Source: DASRDU01 sp046331565
Lineage (GTDB): Bacteria > Acidobacteriota > Blastocatellia > RBC074
NCBI GenBank assembly: GCA_046331565.1
Contig: JAXLQP010000001.1
Coordinates: 310,001-374,000, forward strand
Length of the DNA stretch: 64,000 nucleotides
Direction of reading: 5' to 3'
Position 1 is the stretch's first letter. Each line of letters starts with the position of its first letter. A program made the position numbers and the translations under genes. Below the pieces are notes generated by a model. That model worked only from the letters and a program-made list of their open reading frames with translations, was not told the origin of the DNA and searched no databases. Below, one piece after another: positions 1 to 8,825 of the stretch.

Positions 1-1
1 G

Positions 2-1138
2 GAACAGGTCATCGGGCTGGGGCCGTTCAAATTGAAATCGTATCAGGCCGGTCAGCAGGTCGTGCTCGCGCGCAATGAACATTACTGGAAGAAGGACGTG
101 AGCAGCAGAAAACTGCCGCTGGCTGATGAACTCATTTTTGAAATCGTGCCTGATCGCGCCGCGCAGATGCTCAGGTTTCAGAACGGCGAAAGCGATCTGT
201 TCAGCCCGGTCAGTGCTGAAGACCTGGCCACGCTCAGGCCGCTGGAGCAGCAGGGCAAAGTCAGCATTCACGATCTGGGGCCGGGCCTGATTCGTGAGGT
301 TTTCTGGTTCAATCAGAACGATGCGAAGAATCCCAAAACCGGCAAGCCGCTGGTTGATCCGGTCAAACTTGGCTGGTTCAGACAGACAAAATTCCGTCAG
401 GCCGTTTCGCACGCGATTGACCGCGATGCCATCGTCAGACTCGCCTTTGCCGGAAAGGCCGAACCGCAGTGGGGCTTTCTTTCAGCGGGCGACAAATTGT
501 GGTTTGAGCCGACCAGGACCTGGCCGCACAACCTCGACCGCGCGCGTGCGCTGCTCTCAGAAGCCGGGTTCAAATGGGCCGGTGAAGACGGATCGCTGAC
601 CGATGCGCAGGGGCATCCGGTTGAATTCACGCTGCTGACCAATTCCGGCAACGCGCTGCGCCAGAAAATGAGCGCGCTGATTCAGGAAGACCTGGCGAAG
701 CTTGGCATCAAAGTTAACCTGGCGGCGATTGATGCGAAATCTTTGCTTGGCCGGATCAATGAAAGCTTCGATTACGAAGCGTGCCTGCTCGCTGTTGTCA
801 GCGGTGATGCTGATCCGAACGCGCACACCGGCATTCTGCTCAGCAGCGGCCCGAATCACTGGTGGCATCCCGGCCAGAACAAACCCGCCACCGCCTGGGA
901 AGCGCGCATTGATGAGCTGATGCAGCAGCAGAAATCGGCTGTCAGCCAGCCGGAGCGCAAAAAAATCTTTGCCGAAGTTCAGCAGATCATGGCCGAAGAA
1001 CAGCCATTCATCTTTCTCGCCACACGCCACCTCATCGTTGCGGCCCGAACAGACATCGCCAATCTCAAACCCGCTCTGCTGCCCGATTTCGTGCTGTGGA
1101 ACAGCGAGGAACTTGGGCGCAGCAAAGCCATCAGATAG
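2..1138 (+). CDS. Family-5 extracytoplasmic solute-binding protein (peptide/nickel ABC type), 5'-truncated
   Basis: The reading frame is open from base 2, so the N-terminus with its signal peptide lies outside the window. The visible 378 residues read like the C-terminal two thirds of a periplasmic oligopeptide-binding (SBP_bac_5) protein: an early GLGPFKLKSY segment followed by RNEHYW, a central FRQAVSHAIDRDAIV segment, and a late region of the type found in DppA/OppA relatives. Such proteins capture peptides or similar solutes in the periplasm and deliver them to an ABC importer. No permease or ATPase partner is visible downstream, so partners, if any, lie upstream. An imperfect stem-loop follows the TAG stop. 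Confidence 0.85.
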   Translation, partial: EQVIGLGPFKLKSYQAGQQVVLARNEHYWKKDVSSRKLPLADELIFEIVPDRAAQMLRFQNGESDLFSPVSAEDLATLRPLEQQGKVSIHDLGPGLIREVFWFNQNDAKNPKTGKPLVDPVKLGWFRQTKFRQAVSHAIDRDAIVRLAFAGKAEPQWGFLSAGDKLWFEPTRTWPHNLDRARALLSEAGFKWAGEDGSLTDAQGHPVEFTLLTNSGNALRQKMSALIQEDLAKLGIKVNLAAIDAKSLLGRINESFDYEACLLAVVSGDADPNAHTGILLSSGPNHWWHPGQNKPATAWEARIDELMQQQKSAVSQPERKKIFAEVQQIMAEEQPFIFLATRHLIVAARTDIANLKPALLPDFVLWNSEELGRSKAIR

Positions 1139-1443
1139 ACCGCCGATGACACGGATGCGGTGCTGTAATCCGCCGCATTCGTGTCATCTGTGGTCTGTTT
1201 TATTTACCGTCCTTCAATCCTCACACTGTCTCAACTTTGCCTGTCGGTGACACGCACTGTGGCAGCGCGGCACGTTCAGTGTCAGTCAAAAGATTTTGCC
1301 GTGCCCGTGTATTTTTCTGCCGCCTCGCTGCCACTCATTGAGTGAGCTGATTACAGCAGCCGCTGAAACCGTCCTGAACACAAACAACCGAAACAGACAG
1401 ACCCGGATTCGGGCAGAGGTCTGCACGCATCAGGAATTCAGGC
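1139..1443. other. Intergenic region with stem-loop
   Basis: About 305 bases between the solute-binding protein and the glycan gene block. It contains the stem-loop at 1145-1188. The rest shows no gene and no clear -35/-10 pair; the promoter of the downstream block is presumably here but I cannot point to it. Confidence 0.5.
1145..1188 (+). terminator. Putative terminator stem-loop
   Basis: Arms of 16 bases (GATGACACGGATGCGG at 1145-1160 and its complement with one mismatch at 1173-1188) enclose 12 bases, directly after the solute-binding protein and followed by a T-rich stretch. It could equally be one of the dispersed palindromes of this genome. Confidence 0.5.
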
Positions 1444-2712
1444 ATGAAAAAACTGCTGGTCTATTCGCACGACACTTACGGACTGGGCAACATTCGCCGG
1501 ATGCTCGCCATCTGCGAGCATCTGATTGAAACCATCCCTGATCTTTCAATTCTGCTGGTGACTGGTTCGCCGGTGATTCACAGCCTGCGACTGCCCGCGC
1601 GGCTCGATTACATCAAGCTGCCGTGTCTGACGCGCACTGAGCGCGATGATTACAGCGCGCGGTTTATGACCACGACCATTGGCGACACGATGCAGTTGCG
1701 CTCAGACCTGATTCTGGCCGCCACGGTCAACTATCGCCCCGATCTGCTGCTGGTGGATAAAAAGCCGCTGGGCATCAAGGGCGAACTGAGTGCGACGTTT
1801 GCCTGGCTGAAAGCGCACCTGCCGGAAACAAAAACCGTGCTGGTGCTGCGCGACATTCTGGATGCGCCCGAAAACACCATCGAAACCTGGGAACGCCAGG
1901 GCCATTACACCGCGATTCGCTGCTTTTATGACCGCGTGCTGGTGCTTGGGCAACACGAAGTCTTTGACCCGGTCAGTGAATATCTCTTTCCGGTTTCGGT
2001 GGCTGACAAAGTTGAATACTGCGGTTACGTGCGCAAATCGCCGGGCGCGCAGACCCGCGACGAAGTGCGGCGTGAATTACATCTTGAACCGCACGAAAAG
2101 CTGGTGCTGGTGACGCCGGGCGGTGGTCAGGATGGCTACAAAATCATTGACCATTACCTGACCGGCCTCAGCGGTCATTCGCTCAATCATCAGATCAGAA
2201 GCCTGATTATCTGCGGCCCCGAACTTTCTGCGGCGCAAAGAAACGAACTCGCACAGCGCGCCGCCATCAATCCCCGCACTGAATTTCGTGAATTCACCAG
2301 CGACCCGATGAGTTACCTGGGCGCGGCTGATGCCGTCGTTTCGATGGGCGGTTACAACACCGTCTGCGAGATTCTGTCGCTCAGGCAGCGGGCCGTTGTG
2401 ATTCCGCGCGTCAGGCCGACCGGGGAACAGTGGATTCGCGCTGAAAGGATGGCGCGACTGGGCCTGTTGCAGATCATCCATCCCGACCTGCTGACGCCGC
2501 AGGGGCTGATGAACAGCCTGCACGGACTGCTGCAGCCTGAAGCGCCACATCAACCCCGCTTCAGGCTTGACCTGAACGCCCTGCCACGCGTGGCTGAGAG
2601 CATTTCAACGCTGCTTTCAGAATCAGAACTCGCTGGACCCGAACCAGACGCGCTGATGTTCAGAATGGCTGCTTATCAGCGACTGATGGCCGGTGCAGGC
2701 CAGTACCTGTGA
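1444..2712 (+). CDS. GT-B glycosyltransferase, COG4671-like
   Basis: A 422-residue cytoplasmic protein resembling predicted glycosyltransferases of COG4671 (MurG/GT28-like fold). The N-terminus MKKLLVYSHDTYGLGNIRR is the family start, with a glycine-containing loop after strand 1. The C-terminal domain has a PGGG loop near residue 222 and SMGGYNT near 300-306, the usual nucleotide-sugar binding loop. It is the first gene of an eight-gene same-strand block; the next start is only 12 bases after its stop. A second, divergent member of the family is the sixth gene of the block. Donor and acceptor sugars cannot be read from the sequence. Confidence 0.8.
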   Translation: MKKLLVYSHDTYGLGNIRRMLAICEHLIETIPDLSILLVTGSPVIHSLRLPARLDYIKLPCLTRTERDDYSARFMTTTIGDTMQLRSDLILAATVNYRPDLLLVDKKPLGIKGELSATFAWLKAHLPETKTVLVLRDILDAPENTIETWERQGHYTAIRCFYDRVLVLGQHEVFDPVSEYLFPVSVADKVEYCGYVRKSPGAQTRDEVRRELHLEPHEKLVLVTPGGGQDGYKIIDHYLTGLSGHSLNHQIRSLIICGPELSAAQRNELAQRAAINPRTEFREFTSDPMSYLGAADAVVSMGGYNTVCEILSLRQRAVVIPRVRPTGEQWIRAERMARLGLLQIIHPDLLTPQGLMNSLHGLLQPEAPHQPRFRLDLNALPRVAESISTLLSESELAGPEPDALMFRMAAYQRLMAGAGQYL

Positions 2713-2724
2713 GGTTGAACGGCA

Positions 2725-4143
2725 ATGATATTGAAGCATTTCAAAAATAATCACGAACTGGCCGCAGGCGCTGATGAAGCTGAAGTCGCTTACATCCTGA
2801 AAGCATTTCCGCGCACTTCGGAAACTTTCATCACGAATGAAATTTACCTGCTCGAACGCGCCGGGCTGAAGCTGTCCATCTTTTCAGTCAAGCGGCTTGA
2901 GGGACAGCAGCGACACGGCGTCGTCAGTCGCATCAAAGCGGCAGTGACTTATCTGCCTGAAGCCGCGCCGCTCGATGAACAAAGCTTTCTGCACTGGCTC
3001 CGGCTGAACCTGTGGGGCTTCGTGCCTGCGCATCTGCGCCTGCTGTGGCTCAGACCACTCACTTACCTGCTGACGCTCAGCGAAGTTCTGGGTCTGTGCG
3101 CAAAGCATCGCAGCGGCGTGCTGGCGGGCTGGAAGAAGGCTTTCTTCAAGGAATTTCTGCAGGCCGGATTCATTGCTGAACAGGTCGTGCGGGCAGACCG
3201 GATTCGTCATCTGCACGCGCATTTCTGTCATGGCGCAACGACGATTGCGATGTTTGCCAGCCGCCTGAGCGGACTGCCTTACAGCTTCACGGCGCACGCC
3301 AGGGATATTTATCAGCAGGATCTCAATCCGGGCGATCTGCTGCCGCGCAAGATGCGCCGCGCCCGCTTCGTCGTGACCTGCACGGCGGCGAACAAACAGC
3401 ACCTTGATCGCCTGCGCCCGCCACAGACGCCGCTGCACGCCATTTATCACGGCCTTGATCTGTCGCTCTTTGCGCCGCAAAACGCAAAACCGAAACACAC
3501 GGCAAAGCCGGTCATTCTGGCTGTCGGGCGCATGGTTGAGAAGAAAGGTTTCACTGATCTGGTCAGCGCCTGTCGCCTGCTGAAAGACCAGGGCTATGAC
3601 TTTCAGTGTCGCATCGTGGGCGGAGCCGACAAACACACCGAGGTCATCAAGGCTCAGATCAGCAGGCTCAGGCTTGAAGACACGATCACCCTGCAGCACG
3701 CCGTCACGCAGGAGCAACTGCGCGACATTTACGAAGAAAGCACAGTCTTCGCGCTGCCGTGCCAGGTGATTGACAACGGCGACCGCGACGGCATTCCCAA
3801 CGTGCTGGCCGAGGCGATGGCGATGAAGCTGCCCGTCGTTTCGACCCGCATTTCAGGCATTCCCGAACTGATCGAGCACGAAGTCAGCGGCCTGATGGTG
3901 CCGCAAAAAGATCCTGAAGCTCTGGCCGCCGCGATTGCGCGATTGCTGGATGATGCGGCCCTGCGCGCAGGGCTGGGCGAAGCGGCGCGGGCAAGGGTGT
4001 GTCGTGATTTCGATGCGACTGCCTGCATTCTGTCACTGAAATCACTCTTCGATGCCTGTCTGCTGACGGGCGCGCAAGCAACAGCAAAGGAGCCTGCCGA
4101 TGCAGCCACAGAAAGCGCCGGGCATCTTTCGCAGCCCGCTTGA
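2725..4143 (+). CDS. Glycosyltransferase family 4
   Basis: A 472-residue GT-B glycosyltransferase, expected to be cytoplasmic or membrane-associated. The N-terminal acceptor domain begins with AYILKAFPRTSETFI, typical of GT4 enzymes of exopolysaccharide clusters. HAHFCHGATT, FTAHARDIY and the AVGRMVEKKGF strand of the donor domain follow. The signature is DGIPNVLAEAMA, with D355 taking the place of the first glutamate of E-x7-E, a variant common in this subfamily, and PELI at about 379-382. A GAGG ribosome site precedes the ATG. The 3' end overlaps the next gene by 44 bases, so the two are probably translationally coupled. Confidence 0.88.
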   Translation: MILKHFKNNHELAAGADEAEVAYILKAFPRTSETFITNEIYLLERAGLKLSIFSVKRLEGQQRHGVVSRIKAAVTYLPEAAPLDEQSFLHWLRLNLWGFVPAHLRLLWLRPLTYLLTLSEVLGLCAKHRSGVLAGWKKAFFKEFLQAGFIAEQVVRADRIRHLHAHFCHGATTIAMFASRLSGLPYSFTAHARDIYQQDLNPGDLLPRKMRRARFVVTCTAANKQHLDRLRPPQTPLHAIYHGLDLSLFAPQNAKPKHTAKPVILAVGRMVEKKGFTDLVSACRLLKDQGYDFQCRIVGGADKHTEVIKAQISRLRLEDTITLQHAVTQEQLRDIYEESTVFALPCQVIDNGDRDGIPNVLAEAMAMKLPVVSTRISGIPELIEHEVSGLMVPQKDPEALAAAIARLLDDAALRAGLGEAARARVCRDFDATACILSLKSLFDACLLTGAQATAKEPADAATESAGHLSQPA

Positions 4144-6070
4144 TGCGTATTCGCCGGAGCAGGCGCTGGCTTACTTTCAGCGGCGCGACACGGTGCGATA
4201 CTTCCCGGCGGTTGATGAAACCCAGACGACCAGAGCGAAAACTGACGCAGTGCTGGCCGGACGTTTTGACTTCAATGATGAAGTTCATCACCTGTCGCTG
4301 CCGTCGGCGTGGCTCAGCAATCCGTCAACTGATCTGGAATGGCACATTCTGCTGCACAAATTTTATTACGCCGTCGGACTCGGCGCGGCCTTTGCCGAAA
4401 CCGCAGACGAGCGTTACGCCCGCTGCTGGATTGAATTAACTGATTCGTGGATTGAAAACGTGCCGGTTGATTTTCTGACCAGCGATGTCGCCGGACGCCG
4501 CATTCAGAACTGGATTTATGCGCATTACTACTTTGTCGAGCGCGGTCAGTCGCGCAGCGTGACTGCCGGTTTTTATCGGAAGTTTCTGCGCTCGCTTCAT
4601 CAGCAGGTGACGTGGCTCTGTGAACACCTGACTCCGGCGCGCAATCACCGGACGCTGGAACTGACGGCGCTCTTTCTGGCGGCGGTGGTCTTTCGTGAAA
4701 TGCGCGGCGCTGATGAATGGCTTGAACTGGCGCGGCGCGAACTGCTCAGCAACATGCAGGCCGATCTGTTGCAGGACGGCGTGCAGTGCGAGCTTTCGAC
4801 CGATTATCACCATCTGGTGCTGCGCAATTATCTGGCCGTCAGGCAACTGGCGCAGCTCAACCGGATTCCGCTGCCGCCGCAGATGGATGAGCTGATTGTC
4901 AAAGCGTTGCAGTTTGCTGTGTGGGCGCACAAACCTGATGGAACGATTCCGTCACTGAGCGACGGCGACACAGGCAGCTACCTGAAACTGCTGGAGCAGG
5001 GCTTTGAACTTTATGGCTGTCCTGAAATGCAGTACGTCGGGAGCAAAGGCAGATGCGGTCGCGCGCCTGCGGCCAGGTCGAAGGGCTTTAGTGACAGCGG
5101 CTATTACATTCTGCGCAGCGGCTGGGGCAATAACGGTGAAGCATATGAGGACGAACGCTATTTCATTTTTGATTGCGGGCCGCTCGGCGCTGGCAATCAC
5201 GGTCATCTCGATCTGCTGAATTTCGAGATGGCGGCTTATGGTCAGTCGCTGATCGTTGATCCGGGCCGTTACACATACGACGAATCGGGCGACGTTAACT
5301 GGCGCGTGCTGTTTCGCGGCACCGTGGCGCACAACACGGTGCTGGTTGATCAGCGGAATCAGACGCGCTACGAGCCAGGCAAACGCAAATACAAAATCGC
5401 CGGGCCGCGGCCTGATTACGAACTCAGGGAATTTACCACCCGCGATAACTTCGACCTGCTGCACGGCATTGCGCGCAGCCACGAATACAACGTTGTTCAC
5501 GAACGCAAGGTCTTTTTTCAATGTCCCGATTACTGGATCGTGACTGATCTGCTGCGCGCGGCTGAGCCGCATCGCTACGACCTGCTGTTTCATCTTTCGG
5601 CCTCAGCGTGGGGCCGGACAACCTTTACATCACTGCCTGACTGCGTGCTGACCGAAGCGCCGCATCTGACGCTGGCGCAAGCGGCGCAGTCAGACACAAC
5701 CGTTCACCACGAGGCCGGTTTTGCCTCGCCTGCATATGGTGTCAGACAAACCGCGCCGGTCATCAGGTATTCGCGCCGCGCGGCTGATGCCTGCTTCAAC
5801 ACGGTGCTTTATCCGTGGCGCGCTGAAAAGCCTGAAATCAGGGTGACGAATCCTGTAGTCACGGCTGATGGTGAGCCGTGCGCTGAAACTGAAGCTTCGG
5901 CGCTGTGTGTGCTGATCAAAACCAGTGACAGGCAGTGGCGCGATTATTACTTCATCGCGCATCAGCCCGCAGCGCGCACTTACGCCTTCGGGCCATTCAC
6001 CACTAATCACCGCTTGTTATTCATCAGACACGACAACCGCAATGAAGAACTGATGAGGATTGCCCTGTGA
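4100..6070 (+). CDS. Heparinase II/III family protein
   Basis: A 656-residue protein with the two-part architecture of alginate/heparinase-type lyases: an alpha-helical toroid-like N-terminal half, then the Hepar_II_III beta-sandwich with HGHLDLLNFEMAAYG (about 367-381), VDPGRYTY, a WR..FR segment and AHNTVLVD (about 409-416). It has no obvious signal peptide, so as annotated it is cytoplasmic. Relatives in polysaccharide clusters are thought to trim or modify uronate-containing polymers by beta-elimination, but activity here is inference. The start lies inside the preceding gene and is supported by AAGGAG at 4085-4090. The stop overlaps the GTG of the next gene. Confidence 0.83.
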   Translation: MQPQKAPGIFRSPLDAYSPEQALAYFQRRDTVRYFPAVDETQTTRAKTDAVLAGRFDFNDEVHHLSLPSAWLSNPSTDLEWHILLHKFYYAVGLGAAFAETADERYARCWIELTDSWIENVPVDFLTSDVAGRRIQNWIYAHYYFVERGQSRSVTAGFYRKFLRSLHQQVTWLCEHLTPARNHRTLELTALFLAAVVFREMRGADEWLELARRELLSNMQADLLQDGVQCELSTDYHHLVLRNYLAVRQLAQLNRIPLPPQMDELIVKALQFAVWAHKPDGTIPSLSDGDTGSYLKLLEQGFELYGCPEMQYVGSKGRCGRAPAARSKGFSDSGYYILRSGWGNNGEAYEDERYFIFDCGPLGAGNHGHLDLLNFEMAAYGQSLIVDPGRYTYDESGDVNWRVLFRGTVAHNTVLVDQRNQTRYEPGKRKYKIAGPRPDYELREFTTRDNFDLLHGIARSHEYNVVHERKVFFQCPDYWIVTDLLRAAEPHRYDLLFHLSASAWGRTTFTSLPDCVLTEAPHLTLAQAAQSDTTVHHEAGFASPAYGVRQTAPVIRYSRRAADACFNTVLYPWRAEKPEIRVTNPVVTADGEPCAETEASALCVLIKTSDRQWRDYYFIAHQPAARTYAFGPFTTNHRLLFIRHDNRNEELMRIAL

Positions 6071-7458
6071 CTTCGCGCAATGTCTGTCAGACCGGTCTGG
6101 ATGAACGCCTGCCGCAGCTTGAGGCCGCGCTGGATGCTGAATTGATGCGCGCTGTCTTTCAGCAGAAGTTGTGCGATGCCGTTCACCTGCACGGCAGATA
6201 CCACATCGAAGCGTTGCAGTTGAATCAGGTCAGGTACAAGCCACAACGAAAGTGCCTGATTTCGTGGCGACTGATGATTACTGATGCGCTGCGCGGGCTG
6301 CGGTCTGAACAGCTTGTCAGCACGCAGATTTTTCCCGCAGGCGAAAGCCGTTCACGTTACCTGAAAGCCTGCGAACAGCCGGTGCTGCCGGTCAGATGCG
6401 GCAGGCCGCTGCTGCATCTGCCTGAACTTGAAATGATCGTGCGCGTGTTTCCGAATGATCGCAAGCTCCGCAGCCTGTCACAGCTCAACGATGCCGGGGC
6501 ATTGAAAATATCTGTTGTCCCTGCGCTCACGATCAGCAGCACCGGGCGCGCCATGAAACTGAAGCGGCTGAAGCACAGTCTTGTTCATTACGTTCCTGAA
6601 CACACCTGCACGGTGCGGCTCGAAGCTGAACTGTGCGATGACGGCAGCGGCGCGATAACACAGCAGACGTGGTACGGCAAAACTTATGACACGGACGAAG
6701 GCGCGGTGACGTGGCGCAATATGCAGAAGCTGTGGCAGAGCGCAGCGCGACACGACGGGCGATTGCTGATGGCGCAGCCGCTGCTTTATCAGCCCGAAAG
6801 TCGAACGCTGTGGCAGCGCGGTCTGTCCGGTTCGCCGCTGCCTGCACAACAGGTCAGCAGCCGACATTTCATCGGCCTGCTGGCGCGCGCGGCTGAAGCT
6901 GTCGCCTGGCTGCATCGGTCATCGCTGACTGATCTGCCGCTGGTCACTGCAACAGAACTTCAGCGCAGACTTGATGAAACAGCGCGCATGATCGTGCTGC
7001 TGAGGCCTGATGCGGCTGAATCGCTGAACCTGCTGATTGAACTGCTCAAAGCCGGAGCTGAAAAGATGCAGGTGCGCCCGTTGTCAGTGCTGCACGGCGA
7101 TCTGCACTGGCAGAACTTTCTGGCCTCAGGCGATCAGGTCGCGCTGATTGATCTCGACAATCTGTGTGCGGGCGATGCGTTGCAGGACGTGGGCAGCTTT
7201 ATTGCCGGACTTTATTATCGCGGCCTGCTCGAAGGCATTCCGACGCGCCTGACCAGACTGATTGCTGATGAATTTGTGCAGGCTTACCGCGCCGCTGCGG
7301 GTGATGAATTTCCTGAAGCCGATCTGGAATGGCACATCGCGGCGGCGCTGATTTATGAACGCGCGGCGCGGTGCGTCACCCGGTTGAAGGACGGACGACT
7401 GGCGCTGATTGATGACCTGCTGGCGCTGGCCGCCAGATTCGGAACGAGGCCACAATGA
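6067..7458 (+). CDS. APH-fold phosphotransferase (first of two)
   Basis: A 463-residue protein whose C-terminal half carries the aminoglycoside-phosphotransferase/choline-kinase fold (PF01636 type). The catalytic loop HGDLHWQN starts at H343, with the metal-binding segment LIDLDN about 20 residues later. The N-terminal half is longer than in antibiotic kinases and not recognised. Inside a glycan operon it more likely phosphorylates a sugar, amino-alcohol or lipid-linked intermediate than an antibiotic. Translation starts at GTG overlapping the upstream TGA, and the stop overlaps the next ATG. It is distantly similar in layout to the following gene, suggesting duplication. Confidence 0.75.
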   Translation: MTSRNVCQTGLDERLPQLEAALDAELMRAVFQQKLCDAVHLHGRYHIEALQLNQVRYKPQRKCLISWRLMITDALRGLRSEQLVSTQIFPAGESRSRYLKACEQPVLPVRCGRPLLHLPELEMIVRVFPNDRKLRSLSQLNDAGALKISVVPALTISSTGRAMKLKRLKHSLVHYVPEHTCTVRLEAELCDDGSGAITQQTWYGKTYDTDEGAVTWRNMQKLWQSAARHDGRLLMAQPLLYQPESRTLWQRGLSGSPLPAQQVSSRHFIGLLARAAEAVAWLHRSSLTDLPLVTATELQRRLDETARMIVLLRPDAAESLNLLIELLKAGAEKMQVRPLSVLHGDLHWQNFLASGDQVALIDLDNLCAGDALQDVGSFIAGLYYRGLLEGIPTRLTRLIADEFVQAYRAAAGDEFPEADLEWHIAAALIYERAARCVTRLKDGRLALIDDLLALAARFGTRPQ

Positions 7459-8825
7459 AGGAATTCGAGCAGTTTACTGATGCTGAAAAAATGCGTGACG
7501 CCTTTCAGCGGCTGCTGCCGGGCTTTACGCACGGCAATCCTGAAATCCGCGATTGCAGGCTGCTGCACACGCGATTCAAAACTTACCGGCGCGAACAGTC
7601 ACGGCAGAAATCGTTCCTGGCGGCGGCGTGGCAGCTCGTCACTGCGAATCAGAACACAGGGCAGCAGGCCGAGCATCTGCTTTACGGCAAGGCTTACCTG
7701 GGCGGGCGCAGCCGCGCTGAATTTGAAAAGGCGATGAACCGCCGTCTTGTGCCGGTCAGCAATGGCGCGGCGCTGACGCATCTGGCCGCGCTCGATCTGG
7801 TGGTGTGGAGCTTTCCGAACGATCCGGCGATGCCGCACCTGCCCGAAGTAATTGACCCGCACCGCGTCAGAGAGCATCTGCCATTTCATTCGCTCAAACG
7901 AAACCTGAGCAGCCAGGCGCTGACCGGACTTGAAGTCAAAGTCATCAACTACCGTCCCGAAGAGCGTTGCACCACGCGCTACCGGCTGGGCTGGTCGGTG
8001 GCCGGGCGGCCCGCCGAATTGCTGCTGTATGCCAAGACCTTTGCCGATCAGCGCGGAGCAGGGATTCATCACCTGATGCTGAGGCTGTGGGAACAGGCGC
8101 AGCGCGAACCTGATTTCTTTGCGATTGCGCGCCCGGTGGCTTACGACGAAGGAATCAAAACCATCTGGCAGGAAGGTCTGAACGGCACGCCGCTGGCCGA
8201 AGCATTGAATGAAGGAAGCTGTCGTGAACTGATGCGCGCTGTCGGGCGCGGGCTGGCTGCGCTGCAACGCAGCGACATTGAATGCGCCGTCAGCATCACC
8301 CCGCAGGATCATCTGGCCGAAGTGAAAAAGAAGGCTGAGAAACTGATGCCGGCCTTTCCGCACCTGCGCGAGCTGCTTGCAAAGCTGACGCGCCGCCTGG
8401 CCGCGACGCTGCCGGATTCACAGAACTGGCCGCAGCGTGTGATTCACGGCGACTTTCATGTGCGACAACTGCTGCTGTGCGACGGGCGCATTGCGCTCTT
8501 TGATTTTGACGAACTGGCTTCAGGCGATGCGTTGCAGGATCTGGCGAATTTCATCGCTGATCTGCCTGCCTGTGATTTCAAAACTGAACTGCGGCGGCGC
8601 ATTGAAAGGGCGTTGCTCGAAGGCTGGCAGCAGGCAGCGGGCAGCGCGCCTGACCGCCAGCGTCTGTTGTGGCACCTGCAGGTGCAGTTCATCACCAGAG
8701 CTTACCGCAGCTACTGGCAGCGCAAACCCGATCTTGAAAATGTCGTGCGGCAATATCTGACGCTGGCCGCTCAGGCCGGTGACGAAGCCGAGGCCGACAA
8801 CCTGGAAGGCAGGTGGCAGCGATGA
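7455..8825 (+). CDS. APH-fold phosphotransferase (second of two)
   Basis: A 456-residue protein with the same layout as its upstream neighbour: a long unrecognised N-terminal part containing a YGKAYLGGRSR-like strand, then a kinase C-lobe with HGDFHVRQ from H331 and LFDFDE about 20 residues later. The final catalytic-loop residue is glutamine (Q338) where the first copy has the canonical asparagine. Several APH-like subfamilies tolerate this, so loss of activity cannot be assumed. ATGA overlaps at both ends indicate translational coupling. The two kinases may act on different intermediates or as a heterodimer; both ideas are inference. Confidence 0.75.
   Translation: MKEFEQFTDAEKMRDAFQRLLPGFTHGNPEIRDCRLLHTRFKTYRREQSRQKSFLAAAWQLVTANQNTGQQAEHLLYGKAYLGGRSRAEFEKAMNRRLVPVSNGAALTHLAALDLVVWSFPNDPAMPHLPEVIDPHRVREHLPFHSLKRNLSSQALTGLEVKVINYRPEERCTTRYRLGWSVAGRPAELLLYAKTFADQRGAGIHHLMLRLWEQAQREPDFFAIARPVAYDEGIKTIWQEGLNGTPLAEALNEGSCRELMRAVGRGLAALQRSDIECAVSITPQDHLAEVKKKAEKLMPAFPHLRELLAKLTRRLAATLPDSQNWPQRVIHGDFHVRQLLLCDGRIALFDFDELASGDALQDLANFIADLPACDFKTELRRRIERALLEGWQQAAGSAPDRQRLLWHLQVQFITRAYRSYWQRKPDLENVVRQYLTLAAQAGDEAEADNLEGRWQR

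Noticed and set aside
6244..6256. Minus-strand GGCAC-N5-TTG match resembling a sigma-54 promoter
   Set aside because: It lies inside a coding gene, the base before GGCAC is A, and no minus-strand gene follows.
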